64,000 nucleotides of DNA, from NCBI GenBank assembly GCA_017506865.1, contig JAFCMP010000050.1, positions 310,001 through 374,000 on the forward strand, in the 5' to 3' direction. Under the pieces are notes generated by a model that was not told the origin of the DNA, searched no databases, and saw only the letters and a program-made list of their open reading frames with translations. A program made the translations under genes and the position numbers. Within the stretch, counting starts at the first letter, position 1; each line of letters opens with the position of its first letter. Source of the DNA: Tribonema minus (lineage: Eukaryota; Sar; Xanthophyceae; Tribonematales; Tribonemataceae). This document shows positions 60,301 to 64,000 of the stretch, one piece after another.

Positions 60301-61198
60301 AGGGGCAATAGTAGGGCACAAGCTTGTGCGCCAGCGCTTTGCCGACACGAGTGCTGCCTATGGCAACCGCACCTTGGTTCTGTGCACACAGGAGAGCAAA
60401 GATGTAGTAATTGAGTGCTGCACTACATGGCGGAAATCATACGGCGATGGAGTGCAGGCAGCGCAGAAGTCGCCTGTCGCGCTAGCAATGTGCGATGGCA
60501 AAAGCAGCGCACGGAGGCAGATTACCCTATGCTTGAAAGCAGTGTTTAGGGTTGCAGCACAGCGCTGTGTGCTGATGTGGCTATACTCGAATTGGCATGT
60601 GGATCCTGGCGTGAGCTCATGGAGCCAAACTTATCCTCCCACCTGATGCAATTGTTGCGTAAATCAAGGGTGGTAACAGATCTGTTGAGCTCCAAAGCAC
60701 TGGCCAAGCTCTCCAGCCCACTCTCAAAAAGCCCAATGCTGTTCCATTCCAGGCTCACGGTGGTAATGGAGTCGTTCACTCGCAGCGCATCCGCCAGCGC
60801 TGCTGCGCCCTCCGCGCTGACCTGCTCAGCACAGCGAACACCAGCTGGCACGTCTGAAAGGCAAGATAAAATATGAATGTGAACTGCGATGACGATAAAC
60901 AGCAACGACTAAGTAAGCCCGGTGTCAACTGGCAACTGGCAACTGCACACATCAGACTTCAACTTGATGCTTCTTGCATCAAAGCGCTGACCTGTGAACC
61001 TCGCAGAATTAGAGCGTGCTGTGTGCAATCAGTGTGCCTGAGGCTGTCGGCGATGTGCTGCACGTCTGCCTCGTTCAAGATAGTATCGCTCAGATTGAGC
61101 TCGTCTTGATCGTAGTCACCATCATGGTGCATGAGGTGGAGATGGCGGTCCGCTTCCAGATGAGAGGAAAAGCTGCCGAAGGTGTCGATGTCGACCAT
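51376..61198 (-). CDS. LRRC45-like centrosome linker protein, thirteen exons
   Basis: Minus-strand exons, first to last: 61198-60992, 60821-60643, 60181-60019, 59369-59145, 58032-57844, 57121-56993, 56097-55913, 55244-55164, 54456-54304, 53401-53335, 52727-52539, 52156-52061, 51579-51376. All join in phase to 688 residues; human LRRC45 is 670. The first 190 residues are leucine-rich repeats with VSLEWNSIG, TLDLRNNCIS, LRSLDLRWNELG and LLLAGNK, in the same order as LRRC45. The rest is continuous heptad coiled coil (for example ERQVERLQAAVDGANEDRR). LRRC45 links centrosomes and works at basal bodies in ciliated cells, so its presence implies a flagellate stage. Introns hold degenerate exon copies (58.86-59.06 kb), a telomere-like tract and a tandem duplication. 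The C-terminus ends on ARARDT. Confidence 0.92.
56315..56800. repeat. Degenerate tandem duplication (about 250 bp) in an LRRC45 intron
   Basis: CACTGGGAGGGGTCATCCAC near 56318 recurs as TACTGGGAATGGTCATCCGC near 56570. Further matches include CTGTCCGCATG and TTGTGTTGACT in the same order. The copies are clearly diverged. Confidence 0.75.
58856..59056. repeat. Two decayed copies of LRRC45 exon-4 sequence in the next intron
   Basis: TGAGCGCTGC(C/T)TC, part of exon 4 at about 59208, recurs at about 59028 and 58868, both followed by GCTCAACCT and an ACATAC donor-like end. The 58985-59055 copy also keeps CGCATGCCA-TCGCGCTC. The copies are not in phase with the gene. Confidence 0.7.
59566..59593. 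repeat. Interstitial telomere-like tract (CCCTAA)
   Basis: Three perfect CCTAAC units and one CCCTAAA variant lie in LRRC45 intron 3. It is the longest such tract in the window. Confidence 0.8.
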
Positions 61199-61998
61199 GA
61201 CAAGCAGGCCAAGTGCAGCTGCAGCTGCCGCTGCCGCCAAGCAAGCCTTTCACTTTTTTCCGTTTTTTCCAGACGTGAAGTTGAGTGCGGTTAACGCATT
61301 GTTTGAAACGGCGAAGTGTGCACTCAACGGGCTGAAACAAGCTGCAGTAGCGCGCAAGGTACTGATTTGATCGATGTAGCTGCTAACATGCTACTACTAG
61401 CAGCAGTAAGCCATGCAGAAGCGTACTTTGAAACACGTTTTTCATATGCAATGATCTTCACCATGCCTTCACTACTTTTGTTTGGTAGATTATCTGCTTG
61501 CCAAATTTTGAGCACAACACCAACGCACTTGAGAAACACAATTCTCTGATGCTCCTGTGTCAATTCTGAGGAGAGAGAAGAGGAGGCTCCATGATATGCA
61601 GAGTTGCTGCTGGCAGGCCTCAAGCAGGGCTGGTTCTGATGTGTTGATAGCGTAGACCTACTTTAATAGTGCACAGCCAGGCATATGCATATGCTACGTC
61701 TGTTGTCAGGTGCGTGTGGTCAATCATCAGTCATCCACATGCCAGTCATACCCACAAGCACCATCTGTCACAGGGTGCATGTAGGCTGCGCATACAGTGC
61801 CACACGGTTGGTGCATGCTTCTATCACAGTGACTGCCTCCAATATACGCTGTGCCACCTGGCATAATTATGATGCCGGTTGTATCTGGATACAGTTCACC
61901 ACCCGCACAGAATACCACGCAACGAGATGGTTACTAGTAGATGTCACTGCAGACGTTGCCTACCTTGGGCTGCAGGTCGAGGGCAGAGGGGCGGGAAT
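61199..61998. other. Upstream of LRRC45; no further gene recognised
   Basis: The LRRC45 promoter should lie just right of 61198, where a CTGCAG/GCC-repeat patch occurs. Beyond it only short frames without family motifs are seen. Confidence 0.45.
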
Positions 61999-62308
61999 GT
62001 ACTTCTTATTAATTCTCGCTCAGGGCGCGAAAAAGCCCAGATGATTGGCATCTAGCTGTAAGGAATCTACATGTCGTATGACAGTCTGAAAGTGTCGCAA
62101 CGACAACCACTCAAACGCTGCCGCCGCCAAATGGCATCTCGGGGTCCTCCCCTACTTTTTATTAATTCTCGCTCAGGGCGCGAAAAAGCCCAGATGATTG
62201 GCATCTAGCTGTAAGGAATCTACATGTCGTATGACAGTCTAAAAGTGTCGCAACGACAACCACTCAAACGCCGCCGCCGCCAAATGGCATCTCGGGGCGG
62301 GAATGTAC
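61988..62308 (-). mobile_element. Two adjacent retroelement 3' tails sharing one target duplication
   Basis: Two 145-155-bp tails (about 62003-62155 and 62153-62297) lie head to tail, inverted relative to the 49.7-kb copy. Together they are flanked by GGGGCGGGAATGTAC at 61988-62002 and 62294-62308. Both start at the constant 3' end ATTAATTCTCGCTCAGGGCG and stop at nearly the same 5' point. They are heavily truncated and broken. Confidence 0.8.
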
Positions 62309-62640
62309 ACATAGATTCACTACTTTTGAACAGGTAGCAGAGCTGTAGGCAACTTCAGATCAAGTAGGTACATGCATGATGCCTGCGCCACTGTTGGTGC
62401 TGCTGGTGCGGCACACATGTAGCTGGCAGCCTCACAGGCCACGACTTCCACATGGCATGCACGCTCACGTGCAACTATGGCATATTATATGTATGTAGTG
62501 CCTGAACATCTCTGGATCAGTCAGTCAGGCATCTATGTAACAGTAGTTTTTGAAACGGCACAGAGTTGCTGCAACAGCATCAGCTTGCACATGCTCGAAT
62601 TCTGTCCGTAGTGCATCAAGGCGTACGGTTTGCCAACGAT

Positions 62641-62870
62641 AACAGGTACTTTCTATTGATTCTCGCTCAGGGCGCGAACAGGTACTTTTTATTAATTCTC
62701 GCTCAGGGCGCGAAAAAGCCCAGATGATTGGCACCTAGCTGTAAGGAATCTACATGTCGTATGACAGTCTGAAAGTGTCGCAACGACAACCACTCAAACG
62801 CCACCGCCGCCAAATGGCATCTCGGGGTCCTCCCCTACATCCTCCTCCATGTGCCCCCGAACAGGTACTT
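62641..62870 (-). mobile_element. Nested retroelement 3' tails at an AACAGGTACTT target
   Basis: A fragment of about 25 bp (62652-62673) and a 175-bp tail (about 62685-62859) are separated and flanked by three copies of AACAGGTACTT (62641, 62677, 62860). This fits two insertions into the same target. Same family as the copies at 49.7 and 62.0 kb; broken. Confidence 0.75.
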
Positions 62871-63181
62871 CAATGGCGGTCGGGGCGAAGAGAGGGTGGA
62901 CTGCCATTAGCAGATTACAGCATCGGACAACAAGGCACTCTTGGGGACTAGGATAACCCTGTTCAGTATTGTTCAAGAGCAACAATTTGTCATGACAAGA
63001 CAATGAATGTTGTGCATCACAATGTGTACAGTTTTGTTACGCCCTGCACGAGAAACTGTGACAGCAGCAGCTGCTTACAGTGTGCATGCATGCCTGCAGG
63101 CCACCAAATGTTATGATGCACATAACCTAACACGCTCAGGTGCTCAAGACCAGCGATATGGAAGCGTAAAATGGTCATGAG
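62871..63181. other. Intergenic stretch, nothing recognised
   Basis: Only short frames; no repeat or motif that I can support. Confidence 0.4.
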
Positions 63182-63416
63182 TAGGGTTGCCAAAACCGTA
63201 CCTTTTTTACAAATATACTCCGTAAATCGTACCGTAATTTGACCCTAAACTCCTGCCCATTGAGGTTTTGGAGAACTTCGATACCATTTTTGCGTCTGGC
63301 ACAGTAAGCCCGAAGATGAACCTCAGGGCACCCAAAACTGTGGTCAAGATCAGCATGGTTTACGCTACAAATACCGTTGACCGTATTTTTTCAATAACAT
63401 TGTTTTGGCAACCCTA
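63182..63416. mobile_element. Small hAT MITE related to the copine-intron element
   Basis: The 235-bp element has inverted ends TAGGGTTGCCAAAAC/GTTTTGGCAACCCTA, close to the TAGGGTTGGCAA ends of the large hAT element. It also carries subterminal CCGTA motifs. GTCATGAG on the left (63174-63181) and CTCATGAG on the right (63421-63428) form a 7/8 target duplication, with four extra bases before the right copy. It has no coding capacity. Confidence 0.75.
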
Positions 63417-64000
63417 GAGACTCATGAGCGGTTCTCAGTAGCACCAATTCAACAAATCAGGGACGCACACGTTCTTTGTTAGAACCGCGGTGTTGCGCAC
63501 TAACAAAGGCAGCAGAGCAGGCTGGGAGGCATCGTCAGACCGTGGGTGCTGGGCTTACGAGAGTGAATATTTCTAGACACACACAAATCAAAATGTAACC
63601 GTCAAAGGGCAGAAGTAACCGTCAAGAAACACACATCCACACGAACACACCGGACACGCGCTATCAAGTTGCTGGGTCTGACCCCCCCCCCCCCCCTTGC
63701 TCATCGAGACTGTAGACTATGATACTTCTATGTGAAGCTTGTTGTGTGCTGGCAGATGTTGTGCTGGGTCTATATGCCAGACCAGCGTGCCGCGCTAGCC
63801 TCCAGCAGCTCATAGTCTGCGGTCCCGCATTGGTGCTCCTCACCGGAGGTGTCATGAGGGTCGATTGCATACACGCTGTGCCACCGCAAGCTGAGCCACG
63901 CTGCAACACGCCCAAAACCGCTTTTCTGCGTCACCACCTGGTAGTCCGTCATTGACATTGCCAGAATCGTGCCCGCGGCGGAGACCAGGGCAGATGCGAG
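63417..64000 (-). other. Window edge with a possible partial exon (minus strand)
   Basis: From 64000 down to 63770 the minus strand is open (VSAAGTILAMSMTDYQVV ... WHSVYAIDP). It begins outside the window and may be an exon end, with GGT-GAG near 63850 as a possible donor. I recognise no family. A C-run lies at about 63681. The rest is featureless. Confidence 0.3.

Overview
This window is nuclear DNA of a eukaryote. Nearly every gene is split by GT-AG introns, often with C- or T-rich tracts before a CAG acceptor. Exons carry eukaryote-only families: copine, TRAPPC13, OCRL-type 5-phosphatase, LRRC45, SMYD and DPH4. Three proteins (a family-2 O-methyltransferase, an RlmH-type SPOUT methyltransferase and an LSMT-type SET protein) begin with a hydrophobic, signal-peptide-like leader, and two of these belong to organelle-associated families. 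Together with LRRC45, a centrosome/basal-body protein, this suggests a flagellate alga with a secondary plastid, such as a haptophyte or stramenopile. That placement is inference. Interstitial TTAGGG tracts and a scattered TTGAAG/CTTCAA hexamer recur in the introns.

Layout. 0.5-2.3 kb (+): 3' part of an SNM1/PSO2 crosslink-repair nuclease. 2.5-15.7 kb (+): a complete ten-exon copine; its sixth intron holds a 5.4-kb hAT transposon that is a nearly perfect palindrome with two tail-to-tail transposase genes, one intact and one broken. 16.3-19.5 kb (-): TRAPPC13. 20.0-21.8 kb (+): O-methyltransferase. 24.0-28.4 kb (+): inositol-polyphosphate 5-phosphatase. 28.9-35.5 kb (+): a multi-PAS/ankyrin protein. 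36.2-37.5 kb (-): RlmH-like, 42 bp from the head-to-head EEF1AKMT4-like gene (37.5-39.9 kb, +), which has a small hAT element in an intron. 40.0-42.5 kb (-): LSMT-type SET protein, overlapping DPH4 (42.5-42.9 kb, -). 43.3-47.0 kb (-): a MYND-SET-TPR-prolyl-hydroxylase fusion. 47.2-49.1 kb (+): GT23/FUT8-like fucosyltransferase with an in-frame stop next to its best splice donor. 51.4-61.2 kb (-): a thirteen-exon LRRC45. The ends of the last part hold 3'-anchored retroelement fragments and a small hAT MITE.

How the genes relate. The 36-47 kb block is unusual: five neighbours belong to families that modify the translation machinery or other proteins (rRNA methylation, eEF1A lysine methylation, SET lysine methylation, diphthamide synthesis, and a SET-plus-hydroxylase fusion). 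Copine, 5-phosphatase and TRAPPC13 are membrane-traffic or lipid-signalling genes. The strongest candidate for an undescribed system is the single polypeptide joining a SMYD lysine methyltransferase to a 2-oxoglutarate/Fe(II) prolyl 4-hydroxylase. Next come the palindromic hAT element, whose transcripts could fold into a 2.5-kb hairpin, and a recurring pattern of small duplications that copy exon ends together with their 5' splice sites. Exon joins were derived by matching reading phase across GT-AG sites and family conservation; no transcript data were available.
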